From the NCBI GenBank assembly GCA_900314605.1, contig OMVX01000006.1, forward strand, positions 1-62,833: 62,833 nucleotides of DNA, read 5' to 3'. This document shows, one piece after another, positions 39,729 to 51,546 of the stretch (its first letter is position 1; every line of letters begins with the position of its first letter). The DNA is from an uncultured Methanobrevibacter sp. GTDB taxonomy: Archaea; Methanobacteriota; Methanobacteria; Methanobacteriales; Methanobacteriaceae. The notes beneath the pieces are model-generated. The model had not been told where the DNA came from. It ran no database searches and was given only the letters and a program-made list of their open reading frames with translations. The translations under genes and the position numbers were made by a program.

Positions 39729-40817
39729 TTAGTAATTTAGTTTATCATTTATTTCTTCATAAATTTGTAAAAATATACGTGCAAGAGAGGTAATATCTAA
39801 TTGATTATGTTTAATAATTGGTATTAATGGTCCAATCTTACCAGTTTCTACATATGTTTTATAATAACCAGGTATATATTGACCTGGTACATCATTAAGC
39901 CTTTCAAATTTACATATATAACTTTCTACACTTTGAAGTTTGCAATTTTTCAGTTTATTACGGTATAGATATCTTGAATTATATAATAAATCATAATTTA
40001 AATGTTTAGAATACTTAATATTAAAATAATCTGCTCTATTTCTAATAAAGGGAATATCAAAACGAGCTCCATTATATGATACATGAACAGAATCAGAATC
40101 TAATGTAGATAAATATGCTTCAATAATAGCTGGTTCTTCTTTACCACACCTTTGAAGAAATTGTTTAGTTATAATTTTATTTTTCTTTATAGTACTAACA
40201 CCAATAAGGATAATAGGAACATTAGATAAACCCATAGTCTCAATATCCATAAATTTAAGATTTTCTACTTCAATTTCTGAAGCAGCCATCATAGTATTAT
40301 ATTTAAGTCCTTGTTTATTAAGTATTTTTAAATATTCAAATAAACTATAAAAATTTGCTGATTCAATTTTTTCATTAATTTTTTTTGCACTTTTAGAATA
40401 AATTGGATGATTTTCTAATTGATCAATATTATTATATCCTTGAGTTTTAAGAATATTTTCTTTATGAGGACCGATTCCATCTAATAATTTTAAATCACAC
40501 TTTAAAATTTCTTTAATATTATTCTCTTTAATTTTAAAATCTATTTTTTCGGTATTGATAATTTCAAGTGTTTCTCCATAACTAGTATTAATAGTTTTTA
40601 CAGTAGGAAAATCTTCGAATTTTTTATCCTCATATTTTAATAGTAAATCTTTTTTTAGGGTTTCATAATAATTTGATAATGAAGAGGTTTGATTATTTAA
40701 ATTTCCTTTTATGGAACCACCTTTATTATATTTATTATTAAAATCCATATTAGAGTCATCATATGATTTTAATAATGTTTTTTTCAAATATATTTCCATA
40801 TCCTCTTCTTTAGACAT
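39729..40817 (-). CDS. RNase H-like DEDD exonuclease (YprB-type) with HhH
   Basis: This 362-residue protein has a C-terminal DEDD nuclease domain of the RNase_H_2/YprB type. Motif I is FMDIETMG near residue 193, motif II is VSYNGARFDIPFI near 248, and the last motif lies in HNQLDITSLARI near 340. A helix-hairpin-helix-like segment (LKLLDGIGPHKENILKTQGY) precedes it near 112-131. It is probably a 3'-5' nuclease acting on DNA or RNA ends in repair, but the substrate is unknown. The frame is open upstream to 40916, where the residues are strongly hydrophobic. ATG 40817 is preceded by GTGATAAT and is the likely start. It is divergent from ogt, another repair gene. Confidence 0.75.
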   Translation of the reverse strand: MSKEEDMEIYLKKTLLKSYDDSNMDFNNKYNKGGSIKGNLNNQTSSLSNYYETLKKDLLLKYEDKKFEDFPTVKTINTSYGETLEIINTEKIDFKIKENNIKEILKCDLKLLDGIGPHKENILKTQGYNNIDQLENHPIYSKSAKKINEKIESANFYSLFEYLKILNKQGLKYNTMMAASEIEVENLKFMDIETMGLSNVPIILIGVSTIKKNKIITKQFLQRCGKEEPAIIEAYLSTLDSDSVHVSYNGARFDIPFIRNRADYFNIKYSKHLNYDLLYNSRYLYRNKLKNCKLQSVESYICKFERLNDVPGQYIPGYYKTYVETGKIGPLIPIIKHNQLDITSLARIFLQIYEEINDKLNY

Positions 40818-40978
40818 ATTATCACATAAAAAGTTATTTATTAAAATTATGTTTTTTATTATTATAAAGATTATTAAATTATCTTTATTATTTAATTTAT
40901 AGAATATTTTTATCAAAAATAATAAATATTATTCTAACATATTTTTATTATAGAATCAATAAATTTCTTAGGAATAAT

Positions 40979-41590
40979 ATGAAAACTATTTATAAAGAAT
41001 TTACTATCCAAAATACTATTATAGGTCCAATTACAATTGTTTTTTATAAGCAAAAGGATTTGTTAATAAAACAGATTATTTTATCTAATTCTAATTTTAC
41101 TTCAACTGAAATAGCATATGCAAAATACGAACGTTTAAGTAATTGTCCTTTAAATCTCTTAAATCCCTATCTTAAAGATCTTATTAATAATATTGAGAAA
41201 TATTTAAATGGAGAAGATATAGACTTTTCTTTAGAGTATTTGGATTTTTCAAATTTAACTGAATTTCAACTAGAGGTTCTTTTATATGAATATAATACTA
41301 AAAGAGGAACAGTAAATACATATGGTCAATTAGCTTATATGATAAACAGACCTAAATCATACAGGGCTGTTGGAAATGTTTTGAGTCGAAATCCTTTTCC
41401 TATTATAATACCTTGTCATAGAACAGTTAGAAAAGATTGGACTATTGGGGGATTTAATGGTAATTCTTATGGTGATGCATCAAAAGAAATTCTTTTAGGA
41501 TTAGAAGGAATTGAAATTAAACAAAAGAAAATTATATGTGAAAGTAATATTATCTCACTTAATAAAAATTTACAAACTAAATTATTATAA
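40979..41590 (+). CDS. ogt: Methylated-DNA--protein-cysteine methyltransferase
   Basis: This 203-residue suicide repair enzyme removes alkyl groups from O6 of guanine. The active-site motif IIIPCHRTVRKDW is present near residue 140, with the helix-turn-helix part (RGTVNTYGQLAYMINRPKSYRAVGNVLSRNPF) just before it and GGFNG after. The N-terminal 80 residues are the usual variable domain. The C-terminal 20 residues extend a little past the family core. Start ATG 40979 follows TTAGGAATA. The divergent neighbour is a nuclease. Confidence 0.93.
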   Translation: MKTIYKEFTIQNTIIGPITIVFYKQKDLLIKQIILSNSNFTSTEIAYAKYERLSNCPLNLLNPYLKDLINNIEKYLNGEDIDFSLEYLDFSNLTEFQLEVLLYEYNTKRGTVNTYGQLAYMINRPKSYRAVGNVLSRNPFPIIIPCHRTVRKDWTIGGFNGNSYGDASKEILLGLEGIEIKQKKIICESNIISLNKNLQTKLL

Positions 41591-41646
41591 ATAGTAAATT
41601 ATAAATTAAAGTTTATTAAAATATTTATTAAAAAATAGGTATAATT

Positions 41647-42024
41647 ATGAATTTTTATGAAACTACATTTTATGGACTTTTATCATATTGTTTTGTTTAT
41701 ATTTCTTCTATCTTAACAACCAATATATTTCATTTTTCTTTAAAGTTTTATAATATTTATATGCCCATATGGATTATATTCTGGGCTTTTGTATTTGGGA
41801 TTATATGTATAAGGACTCTAAATGATAATGAAATTTACCATGGATTCATTGTGGGATTGTATTTTGCAGTATTATCTATTATTCTTGATATATTATATAT
41901 CCTCTTTATACATTATATTGATATATCCACTTATTTAACACGCATATCCTATTTCTACATATTTTATCCTATTATAATGACAGGTCTGGGTTATTTAGCT
42001 AATTTTGAAGTTCAATTAAAATAA
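41647..42024 (+). CDS. Small four-helix membrane protein
   Basis: This 125-residue hydrophobic protein has four predicted membrane segments (about residues 5-25, 35-58, 66-90 and 100-120) and few charges. It resembles the small TIGR04086-type membrane proteins common in methanogens and firmicutes, function unknown. ATG 41647 follows AATAGGTATAATT. It lies 47 bases before the NSS transporter gene in the same orientation and could be co-transcribed with it or with ogt. Confidence 0.55.
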   Translation: MNFYETTFYGLLSYCFVYISSILTTNIFHFSLKFYNIYMPIWIIFWAFVFGIICIRTLNDNEIYHGFIVGLYFAVLSIILDILYILFIHYIDISTYLTRISYFYIFYPIIMTGLGYLANFEVQLK

Positions 42025-42071
42025 ATATTTTTTTATTCAATTAATTTATTAAAAATATATCAAGTGAAATT

Positions 42072-43553
42072 ATGGCTGGAAAAAATGAATGGGATAGTAC
42101 ATTAACTTTTATGCTTGCTATGATTGGTTCTGCAGTAGGTTTAGGTAATATTTGGCGTTTTCCGTATATAGCATATTCACATGGAGGTAGTAATTTCATA
42201 TTACCTTATTTAGTTGCTATTATAACCGTGGGAATACCATTTATTTATGTTGAATATGGTGTAGGTTATAAATATAAAGCTAGTTTAAGTAAAATTTTAA
42301 AACAATTTAATGAAAAATTTGAATTTATTGGATGGTTTATATTAGCCATACCTTATTTAATTCTAACCTATTATGCATGTATTATTGGATGGAATATAAT
42401 ATACCTTATTTTAAGTTTTTCTAAAGGTTGGGGAACTGATACAGAAACATTTTTCTCTCAAACATTATTACATTCTACAAGTAATCCTATGGGTATATGT
42501 TATATTGTTCTACCTATATTTATAAGTGTTATAGTAGTTTGGTTGTTAATATGGTCCATTTCCCGTTTAGATATAAATGAAGGTCTTGGAAAGGTATGTA
42601 AAATTTTAATTCCTTTATTATTTATTATTATGATTGGAATTGTTCTTTATTCATATACTTTACCTGGAGCATCTATTGGTATTTATGATTTATTTGCTCC
42701 TCCTAATAATTTAAACTCATTTATTCACACGTATTTTAATATTGATTTATGGTTAGATGCATTTGGCCAAATTGTCTTTTCACTTAGTTTAGGTCTTTGT
42801 ATTATGTTAACTTATGCAAGCTATTTATCTAAAAATGAAAATTTAATTAAAAACGGATTGATTGTTGCTTTAGCAAATTGTAGTTTTGAATTATTTACAG
42901 CTACAGGAATATTCTCTATTCTCGGATTTATGAGTCTTAAAGAACATGTTCCAGTTAACAACCTAATACAAGATGGAGCAGGTCTTGCTTTTATAGCACT
43001 TCCTAAAGTTTTTAATGTAATGGGTATTGCAGGATATGTGATAGGTCCTTTATTTTTTATTTGTTTATTTTTTGCAGCATTTACATCTGCATTAGCATTA
43101 GTAGAACCTCTTTCATCAGCATTAATAGATAAATTTAATATTTCTCGTAAAAAAGCTACGACTCTTATTTGTGGTATTGGATTTTTAATTTCCATAATTT
43201 TTACTTCAAGTTATGGTGTAGATTTACTTACCTACTTTGATCAGTTCTTAAATCAATTTGGACTTTTATTAACTATTATATTAGAATGTGTAATTTTTGC
43301 TTGGATTTATAAAATAGAAGATATTATAGAAATTCTTAATAAGAATTCTAATATTAAATTAGGAAGAAAATGGAAATTCATAATAAAATACTTTATACCT
43401 ATAATTGTTGGAGTTTTATGGATAAATGGTAATTTCGATACTTTTATAACAAATAATCATATGCAAACTATTATTCAATTAATTATATTTGCTACTATTA
43501 TAATTATACCTCTAATATTAACTAAAATGTCTCCACGATCCAAAAAGTATTAG
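42072..43553 (+). CDS. Sodium-dependent transporter, NSS/SNF family
   Basis: This 493-residue membrane protein starts with the family hallmark WDSTLTFMLAMIGSAVGLGNIWRFPY (unwound first helix with Gly-rich sodium and substrate site) and has about twelve hydrophobic segments. Homologues import amino acids or related small molecules with sodium, as in LeuT. The substrate cannot be inferred from sequence. GTGAAATT precedes ATG 42072. The preceding small membrane protein gene may belong to the same transcript. Confidence 0.9.
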   Translation: MAGKNEWDSTLTFMLAMIGSAVGLGNIWRFPYIAYSHGGSNFILPYLVAIITVGIPFIYVEYGVGYKYKASLSKILKQFNEKFEFIGWFILAIPYLILTYYACIIGWNIIYLILSFSKGWGTDTETFFSQTLLHSTSNPMGICYIVLPIFISVIVVWLLIWSISRLDINEGLGKVCKILIPLLFIIMIGIVLYSYTLPGASIGIYDLFAPPNNLNSFIHTYFNIDLWLDAFGQIVFSLSLGLCIMLTYASYLSKNENLIKNGLIVALANCSFELFTATGIFSILGFMSLKEHVPVNNLIQDGAGLAFIALPKVFNVMGIAGYVIGPLFFICLFFAAFTSALALVEPLSSALIDKFNISRKKATTLICGIGFLISIIFTSSYGVDLLTYFDQFLNQFGLLLTIILECVIFAWIYKIEDIIEILNKNSNIKLGRKWKFIIKYFIPIIVGVLWINGNFDTFITNNHMQTIIQLIIFATIIIIPLILTKMSPRSKKY

Positions 43554-43663
43554 ATACTTAATAATAGTAATATGATTATGTGTTTATGTAAATAATTAAA
43601 AATATAATTTTAAATAATATTATCTTTATATTTAATATTAAATTGTATAAAATGGAGGATAAA

Positions 43664-44545
43664 ATGGTAGAAAATAATACACATGCTCATCATGGCCATC
43701 ATGGTAATGGAAATATGAGTGAAGAAGAGCAAAAAGCTAGAATTCAACAAGAAATCAATATAGCTAATAATATGTCTCATATTAAACATAAAATTGTAGT
43801 AATGAGTGGTAAAGGAGGAGTAGGAAAATCTACTGTTGCTGCTAATTTAGCTGAAACATTTAATAAAATGGGATATAATACAGGTATACTAGATGTAGAT
43901 ATACATGGTCCTAATATACCAAAATTATTTGGTAAAGAAGGAGAAGTATTAGGAATTGATGAAGAAAAAATTTTACCTGTTATGAGTGAAGATGGTGTAG
44001 CTATTATGAGTATGGGATTTTTACTAGATTCTCAAGATACGCCTATTATTTGGCGAGGTCCCCAAAAAACAGGTGTAATCAGGCAATTTATATCAGATGT
44101 TAAATGGGGTAATCTTGATGTTTTAATTATAGATAATCCTCCCGGAACAGGTGATGAACCTTTAACTGTTTTACAAACAATTCCTGATGTTGATGCTGTA
44201 GTTATGGTGACAACTCCTAATTCTTTATCACAAGAAGATGTATTAAAATGTGTTACAATGACTAAAAAAATGAAAATATCTAATATAGGACTAATAGAAA
44301 ATATGGCTTACTTTATATGTCCTCATTGTGAAGAAAAATTAAATATATTCGGCGAAAGTCAAGGAGATAAATTTGCAGAATTAATGTCTATAGAGTTTTT
44401 AGGTAGTATTCCTTTAACAGAGGATGTAGCTAAAGCAGTAGATAATGATACGATTATTTCTGCAAAAGATGAAAAACATATAGTATCTAAAGAATTTAAA
44501 TCTATTGTTAGTAAAATTGAAAAAAGTTTTTTAAACAAGCAATAA
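43664..44545 (+). CDS. Mrp/NBP35 family Fe-S carrier ATPase
   Basis: This 293-residue P-loop ATPase assembles and transfers iron-sulfur clusters. The deviant Walker A GKGGVGKST is near residue 50, followed by DVDIHGPNIPKLFG, IIDNPPGTGDEPLTV and the C-terminal cluster motif YFICPHCEEK (CxxC). The N terminus is His-rich (HAHHGHHGNG), a possible metal-binding tail. The frame is open to 43643, but GGAGGATAAA lies just before ATG 43664, which is the likely start. The gene appears to be transcribed alone. Confidence 0.92.
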   Translation: MVENNTHAHHGHHGNGNMSEEEQKARIQQEINIANNMSHIKHKIVVMSGKGGVGKSTVAANLAETFNKMGYNTGILDVDIHGPNIPKLFGKEGEVLGIDEEKILPVMSEDGVAIMSMGFLLDSQDTPIIWRGPQKTGVIRQFISDVKWGNLDVLIIDNPPGTGDEPLTVLQTIPDVDAVVMVTTPNSLSQEDVLKCVTMTKKMKISNIGLIENMAYFICPHCEEKLNIFGESQGDKFAELMSIEFLGSIPLTEDVAKAVDNDTIISAKDEKHIVSKEFKSIVSKIEKSFLNKQ

Positions 44546-46373
<1,828 letters not shown>

Positions 46374-46685
46374 TATATTTTTCACTTTTTTTTATTTTTT
46401 CATTACTAATTTTTAAATATAATATATTTAGCTATTTATTTTATAATCTAAAGATATACAATCTATATCCCTAATAGAATTTTTATTAAATTTAGCAATT
46501 CATTAATATTATTGATTTAATGGATAATTTAATTTAAATTAATAATATACTATTTTAATATATGATAAAAAAATATTTAATTCTCATATCTATATTAATT
46601 TATTAATATAATATTTAGAAAAAGAATTTAGAAAAAAATTTTATAGAAGTTTAATCAAAAAATAGTTTTTTAAAAAATAAATAGG

Positions 46686-46707
46686 ATGTTCGTTAAAAAA
46701 CGAACAT
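46686..46707 (-). terminator. Hairpin after the DUF4012-like gene
   Basis: ATGTTCGTT and AACGAACAT form a perfect 9-bp stem with a 4-base loop, eleven bases past the minus-strand stop. T-rich sequence follows on that strand. It is a likely terminator. Confidence 0.65.
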
Positions 46708-46717
46708 AAAAGATTGT

Positions 46718-47437
46718 TTAAGTAATACTTTCGATTCCTTTAGTAGCAAGTAATCTTGCAAAGGATCCTTTTGGTTTCATGAGGATAAAACCTTTGTTGT
46801 ACTGGTCTAAAGCTGTTTGTATCATTTTACTCTTTTTATCAGGGTCTTTAGCGGCTTGAGATAATGCTTTTACAAGAACCATTACAGCATCTCCTCTTGA
46901 CATAGTACCTGAAACATCTGCATGACTACCGGAATATCCACTATATGCATCATTTTCACGGATAATATCTTCTGCTGAAAGATTAGTTTCCACCCCATCA
47001 ACTTTTAAAGGTGCAACGGAATTAATAACTGCATCTACTGCATCATTGTATACAACAACCACTGCATCTGCTTGCAATCCAGTGTTTGCAGCAACAATTT
47101 CTTTAGCATAATCCATTCCTACATCAGTACCAAACCATAAACTATCGTGAAGACGTAAATTACCACCTATATTACTTGGAGCTGCAACTGAAGGATGTTC
47201 TTTTCCTCCTGGATAAATAGGAGTATAATTTTTAATATGACCATTTTTCAAATGAATCATAAATGCCATATCTACAGCACCATTAGGTTGTTCATATTTA
47301 TCACCAGCTAATACCAATACATTACTATCTTCATCAGTTAAGTCTGCGCCGCCAAAAAATGTACCGCCTATAACAAATGCTATCCAAATAATAGTCAAAG
47401 CGACGATACCAATAACAAGTTTGTTACGTCTTTGCAT
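46718..47437 (-). CDS. Membrane-anchored DUF4012-like protein
   Basis: This 239-residue protein has one N-terminal membrane segment (VIGIVALTIIWIAFVIGGTFF) after a basic MQRRNK start, then an outside domain. Segments such as VDMAFMIHLKNGHIKNYTPIYPGG and AANTGLQADAVVVVYNDAVDAVIN resemble DUF4012 proteins, distant relatives of the LytR-CpsA-Psr family that act on cell-wall polymers in bacteria. A cell-envelope role in an archaeon with pseudomurein is possible but unproven. ATG 47437 follows AAGTGATAAA, which is why the more upstream ATG 47452 is not used. The base composition is less AT-rich than that of most neighbours. Confidence 0.55.
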   Translation of the reverse strand: MQRRNKLVIGIVALTIIWIAFVIGGTFFGGADLTDEDSNVLVLAGDKYEQPNGAVDMAFMIHLKNGHIKNYTPIYPGGKEHPSVAAPSNIGGNLRLHDSLWFGTDVGMDYAKEIVAANTGLQADAVVVVYNDAVDAVINSVAPLKVDGVETNLSAEDIIRENDAYSGYSGSHADVSGTMSRGDAVMVLVKALSQAAKDPDKKSKMIQTALDQYNKGFILMKPKGSFARLLATKGIESIT

Positions 47438-47452
47438 TTTATCACTTTCCAT

Positions 47453-47876
47453 TTTATAGAAATAAATATATTATTTTAATTCTTATCTATATTAACTATT
47501 TATAAGTATATTTTACTATAATAAATTCTAAATTTTAGGTAACTTTCCCATATTTTGAATTTAATATTAAAGTATTATAACTTATAATTATTTAATATTA
47601 TATTTTATTATTTTTATACTTTGTTAAATTTTGATATTATTTTAAAATTTTTTAAACTTTTATTAACAATCAAAATAATATATTATTACTAATAAATGTC
47701 TATTTAAATTTATCTTTAAATAAAATACTTAATTAGATATTTTTTTATAAAAATTTAAATTTGTATTTATTTTAATACTATTTTATTAATATATTATATT
47801 CTATTTCCATAAAATTATATATTAAATTAAAGATATTAAAATTATTATTTTTTTCATTGAATGATTAAGTGAGAAT
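47453..47876. other. Intergenic region, nothing recognised
   Basis: AT-rich divergent spacer between the DUF4012-like gene and the TatD gene. It must hold both promoters, but no single TATA box stands out. No repeat or RNA gene was seen. Confidence 0.4.
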
Positions 47877-48662
47877 ATGGAGTTAATAGATATTGGATTA
47901 AATTTAATGCATAAATCTTATAATAAAGACCGTAGGGAAATAATCCTTAATGGAGATAAAGTAGGAGTTAAAAAAGCTATTATTACTGGAACAAGTATTA
48001 AATCAAGTATAGAAGCATTAGATTATGCATCTAATTACCCGGGTGTTTTATATTCTACTGCTGGTGTACATCCACATGATGCTAAAACATGTGATGATAA
48101 TACTATAAATATTTTAAAAGATTTAGCTCAAAATGAATCTGTTGTTGCAATAGGGGAATGTGGTCTTGATTATAATAGAAACTTTTCCCCACAAAATATT
48201 CAAAGAGAATGGTTTAAAAAACAATTAGAATTAGCTGATACACTCCAAATGCCTGTTTTTTTACATGATAGAGAATCTTATTCTGATTTTTCTAAAATTC
48301 TTCGACAATTTCCAGATGTAGCTGAAAAATCTGTTGTACATTGTTTTACTGGAGATAAATATGAGGTTGAAGATTATCTTTCTCTTGGATGTTATATAGG
48401 TGTAACAGGTTGGATATGTGATGAACGTCGTGGTGATGAATTAAGAGAAGCTGTAAAACATATTCCTCCCGAAAGATTAATGATAGAAACAGATGGTCCT
48501 TTTCTTATACCTAGAGATTTAAAACCTAAACCTAAAAAGCATAGAAATGAACCTAAATATTTACCTCATATTCTAAATAGAATAGCTTATGAAATGAATA
48601 TTGATTGTGAAGTACTTGCAACTCAGGTTACTAAAAACACTAAGGAATTTTTTAATATTTAA
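47877..48662 (+). CDS. TatD family metal-dependent hydrolase
   Basis: This 261-residue TIM-barrel hydrolase has the TatD ligands: IDIGLNLMH at the start (an Asn replaces the first His of the usual HxH pair), STAGVHPHD near residue 60, AIGECGLDYNR near 92, VFLHDR near 129, VVHCFTG near 155 and IETDGPFL near 205. TatD proteins are 3'-5' DNases or tRNA-editing-like hydrolases. GTGAGAAT precedes ATG 47877. The gene is convergent with the MATE gene, with only 10 bases between stop codons. Confidence 0.9.
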   Translation: MELIDIGLNLMHKSYNKDRREIILNGDKVGVKKAIITGTSIKSSIEALDYASNYPGVLYSTAGVHPHDAKTCDDNTINILKDLAQNESVVAIGECGLDYNRNFSPQNIQREWFKKQLELADTLQMPVFLHDRESYSDFSKILRQFPDVAEKSVVHCFTGDKYEVEDYLSLGCYIGVTGWICDERRGDELREAVKHIPPERLMIETDGPFLIPRDLKPKPKKHRNEPKYLPHILNRIAYEMNIDCEVLATQVTKNTKEFFNI

Positions 48663-48672
48663 ATATTAGAAA

Positions 48673-50082
48673 CTAATTTTTATTAAAATTTCTTTGAGCC
48701 TTCTTTTCATGAATATATTCTTTCAAATTTTTCTTTATTAATCTGTTAATAATAAATATTTTAGCCCATATGTATCCCATTATGGATCCTAAGAAACTTC
48801 CAAGTATTATACCTGCATATATTCCATTTAAACCCCATCCTAATATAATACCAAATAAATATGCAAATATTAAAATTAGTAAAAATGATCTAATGATAGT
48901 GAGTATTAAACAATATAACCCTTTACCAATTGCTTCAAATAGTGCAGATGACATTATTCCAATAGGAATTAATAGAACATATAAACTTAATAAACGTATC
49001 GTTGATGCAATTTGAGGTGCTAATCCTGCACTTTCACTGGAATAACTAAAGATAGTTGCAATTTGTGATGAAAATATAATCATTATAATTGTTGCTATTA
49101 ATGATAATAGAAAACCTATTTTAATAGAAAAAGAATGTGCAGTTTTCAGGTTTTCATAATTTTTAGCACCATATGCAACACCTGCAACTGTTACAAGTGC
49201 TGTTGCTATAGCATTTAATGGTATAGCTGTAACATTAATTATTTGCATTGAAGTTGTAAATACTGCTACTGATATATGATTAGACACTTGCATTATTAAT
49301 AAATTTATTGATAAAGCAAATATTGAACTTATTGTTGTTTCTAAGGTAGCAGGGATTGCAAGGCTTAAAATTTCTTTTATAATATTTAAATCTAATTTGA
49401 AATCTTTATATGTTAATTCAAGATAATTGTCCTTTTTAATCCACAACCAATAAGCCATTATACTACATGAAACTGTAACTGATAATACTGTTGCTAGTGC
49501 AGCACCTTTTATTCCTAATTTAAATGTATAAATAAAAATAGGATCTAATATTATATCTAATATTGAACTTAAAAAAACGGCTCGTGTTGCTCTTTTTACA
49601 TTACCTTCAGCTCTAAAAAAAGATGATCCAATACTTGAGTATATAAATACAAATATAAAAATAAATATAATAAAACTATAATCCATTGCATAGTTAAGAA
49701 CGTTTCCTGCTCCTATCAATATTAAAATAGGTTTCATAAAAAACAGAATTAATAAAGCAGGAATAATAGATAATATTCCTCCTAATAAAATTGCATGAAG
49801 ACCTACATTATTTGCATGTTCATGGTCATTAGCACCAATACTTCTAGAAATTAATGAGCTTGCACCTGCACCAATACCAGTTCCAATACTTACTAAAATC
49901 ATATATATTGGGCCTACAAAAGCAATTGCAGAAAGTGCGCCAGGACCTAAACCAGCTACCCATACAGTATCAACTAAATTATAAGTGAATGAGATAATTA
50001 ATGTAATCCAAATAGGAATGCTCAATTTTATTATAGCTTTTTTAGGCTCTCCCGTTATTAGTTCAATATTTTTATTATCCAT
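48673..50082 (-). CDS. MATE family efflux transporter
   Basis: This 469-residue membrane protein has about twelve membrane segments in two similar halves and the MATE signatures PIWITLIISFTYNLVDTVWVAGLG near the start and AIATALVTVAGVAYGAKNYE in the second half. It exports drugs or organic cations in exchange for sodium or protons. MATE genes lie beside NRPS genes in Methanobrevibacter ruminantium, as I recall, and this one is about 4 kb from NRPS2, so peptide export is conceivable but unproven. GTGAGATA precedes ATG 50082. Confidence 0.93.
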   Translation of the reverse strand: MDNKNIELITGEPKKAIIKLSIPIWITLIISFTYNLVDTVWVAGLGPGALSAIAFVGPIYMILVSIGTGIGAGASSLISRSIGANDHEHANNVGLHAILLGGILSIIPALLILFFMKPILILIGAGNVLNYAMDYSFIIFIFIFVFIYSSIGSSFFRAEGNVKRATRAVFLSSILDIILDPIFIYTFKLGIKGAALATVLSVTVSCSIMAYWLWIKKDNYLELTYKDFKLDLNIIKEILSLAIPATLETTISSIFALSINLLIMQVSNHISVAVFTTSMQIINVTAIPLNAIATALVTVAGVAYGAKNYENLKTAHSFSIKIGFLLSLIATIIMIIFSSQIATIFSYSSESAGLAPQIASTIRLLSLYVLLIPIGIMSSALFEAIGKGLYCLILTIIRSFLLILIFAYLFGIILGWGLNGIYAGIILGSFLGSIMGYIWAKIFIINRLIKKNLKEYIHEKKAQRNFNKN

Positions 50083-50236
50083 TATCTCACTTAAATCTAT
50101 TTTTTTATTATTTAATATTTATAAATATTCCTTTTCTTATTTAATTTTATTTAAAATAATTTGGTATTTACTATTTTATATAGATTAATATTGGCATGTG
50201 TTTTAAATTATTTATTTAAATATTTATTTTTTTTAT

Positions 50237-50473
50237 CTAGAAAACTTCATCAGATTTTTTACATAAAAAGTCAATTTCACTACCATTAAGTTTTCCTAGT
50301 GTAACTGAATATCCTCTTTTTACAAGTTCTAAATATACAATATTTTCAATTATATAACCTCTGCTAATAAGGACAAAAGAGGAAAAAAGAGTCAAATATT
50401 CCTCCGGTAATCCTCTAATAAATTGTAAAAATAATAATGGGTCGATTAAAATGTTAATAATTTCACTTCCATA
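50237..50473 (-). pseudogene. Chimeric remnant: PAP2 start fused to ATPase (DUF4143) end
   Basis: On the minus strand an open stretch reads NILIDPLLFLQFIRGL, nearly identical to the start of the neighbouring PAP2 gene. It then continues with GYIIENIVYLELVKRGY and GKLNGSEIDFLCKK, which matches the C-terminal end of AAA ATPases with a DUF4143 domain. The codon matching the PAP2 start ATG is ATT here, so the start is lost. It looks like a duplicated gene front joined to the tail of another gene. The rest of the 444-base gap is plain AT-rich sequence. Confidence 0.6.
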
Positions 50474-50478
50474 ATATT
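50381..50478 (-). repeat. Partial duplicate of the PAP2 gene start
   Basis: This segment is strongly similar to 51387-51480, which covers the start of the PAP2 gene; both share AATAATAATGGGTCGATTAA. The two copies lie about 1 kb apart in direct orientation. Confidence 0.75.
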
Positions 50479-50526
50479 TTTGATAAAATACATATTATTT
50501 ATGAAATTTATTTAATATATACTTCT

Positions 50527-51465
50527 TTAATTCCTTGATTCAAAGAATTTAAATATAATTGGATAAATTATAATTACAAAAACCATTATTATAAAGTATT
50601 GTAAAAATCCTCCAAGATGTGTTTCTCCTATTAATGGTAAAATCACATTAATAATAAATTGCAAACCGATAAATCCACATATAAACCTTAACACTTTTGT
50701 TTCAAGTGTTCCATCAGTTGTAAATTTAATGAATCTTCTTTCTATAGGCCAGCTAAAAAAGATACCAACTGCAAATCCTGCATATTTAAATGTATCTATT
50801 GTTAATATTACAGGGTCTACTATTAATTTTCCTGCAGCATCATAATCTAGAGGATATGACTTGACCATGGCAAATATGACTACTAAAATTGAAATTATAA
50901 TACCTACTACAGAAATAATGATATCTAAATTAGGATTATTATCTAGTTTATCAAATAATTTAGAAAATATAAATAATACAATCAATGTAAAGATGATTGC
51001 AAAAATCACATCCAATACTGAATGCACGCCTAAGTAATTACGGCTGAATCCTACAAGTAATAAGCATATAATTAAAACAATACTTAATCCTTTAGAAAGT
51101 TTTCCCTTTAACACAGTTCCTGCAAAAAAAGTTGTAGCATTTGTAGTATGTCCACTTGGAAACGAATATCCTGTTGCAGTAGGAATTGCTTCTTTAACAG
51201 GATGGACTCTGGAATCTAATATCCATGGTCGATATACACATGCAAGAATCTTTAAAAATCCATTAACTAAATATGCACCTGCCTGTGATATAAGTAGAAA
51301 TTCTCCTAGTTTTTTATCTAAACACCAATATACTATAGTTATTAATATTAAAATTGGAAAATCTTCTCCAAATATTGAACAAAAAAGGAAAAAGGAGTTG
51401 AATATTCCTCCAGTAAGTTCTCTTATAAATTGTAAAAATAATAATGGGTCGATTAAAATATTCAT
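50527..51465 (-). CDS. PAP2 family lipid phosphatase
   Basis: This 312-residue membrane phosphatase has the three PAP2 motifs: KILACVYRPW near residue 71, YSFPSGHTTN near 100, and SRNYLGVHSVLDV near 145. It has about eight hydrophobic segments. It probably dephosphorylates a lipid phosphate, such as a polyprenyl diphosphate carrier used for cell-wall or glycan synthesis. GGTGATAAT precedes ATG 51465. The C-terminal half (residues 170-312) adds more membrane helices than minimal PAP2 proteins have. A partial copy of its start lies just downstream. Confidence 0.9.
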   Translation of the reverse strand: MNILIDPLLFLQFIRELTGGIFNSFFLFCSIFGEDFPILILITIVYWCLDKKLGEFLLISQAGAYLVNGFLKILACVYRPWILDSRVHPVKEAIPTATGYSFPSGHTTNATTFFAGTVLKGKLSKGLSIVLIICLLLVGFSRNYLGVHSVLDVIFAIIFTLIVLFIFSKLFDKLDNNPNLDIIISVVGIIISILVVIFAMVKSYPLDYDAAGKLIVDPVILTIDTFKYAGFAVGIFFSWPIERRFIKFTTDGTLETKVLRFICGFIGLQFIINVILPLIGETHLGGFLQYFIIMVFVIIIYPIIFKFFESRN

Positions 51466-51546
51466 ATTATCACCAATATTATAATATAATTAGATATTTA
51501 AGATATTAAATTATATTGCATTTATTTTTAAAATGACTAAAGAATA

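Noticed and set aside
40818-40916. N-terminal extension of the exonuclease gene as a signal or membrane segment
   Set aside because: The extension is AT-rich hydrophobic sequence, and a good GTGAT ribosome binding site supports the start at 40817.
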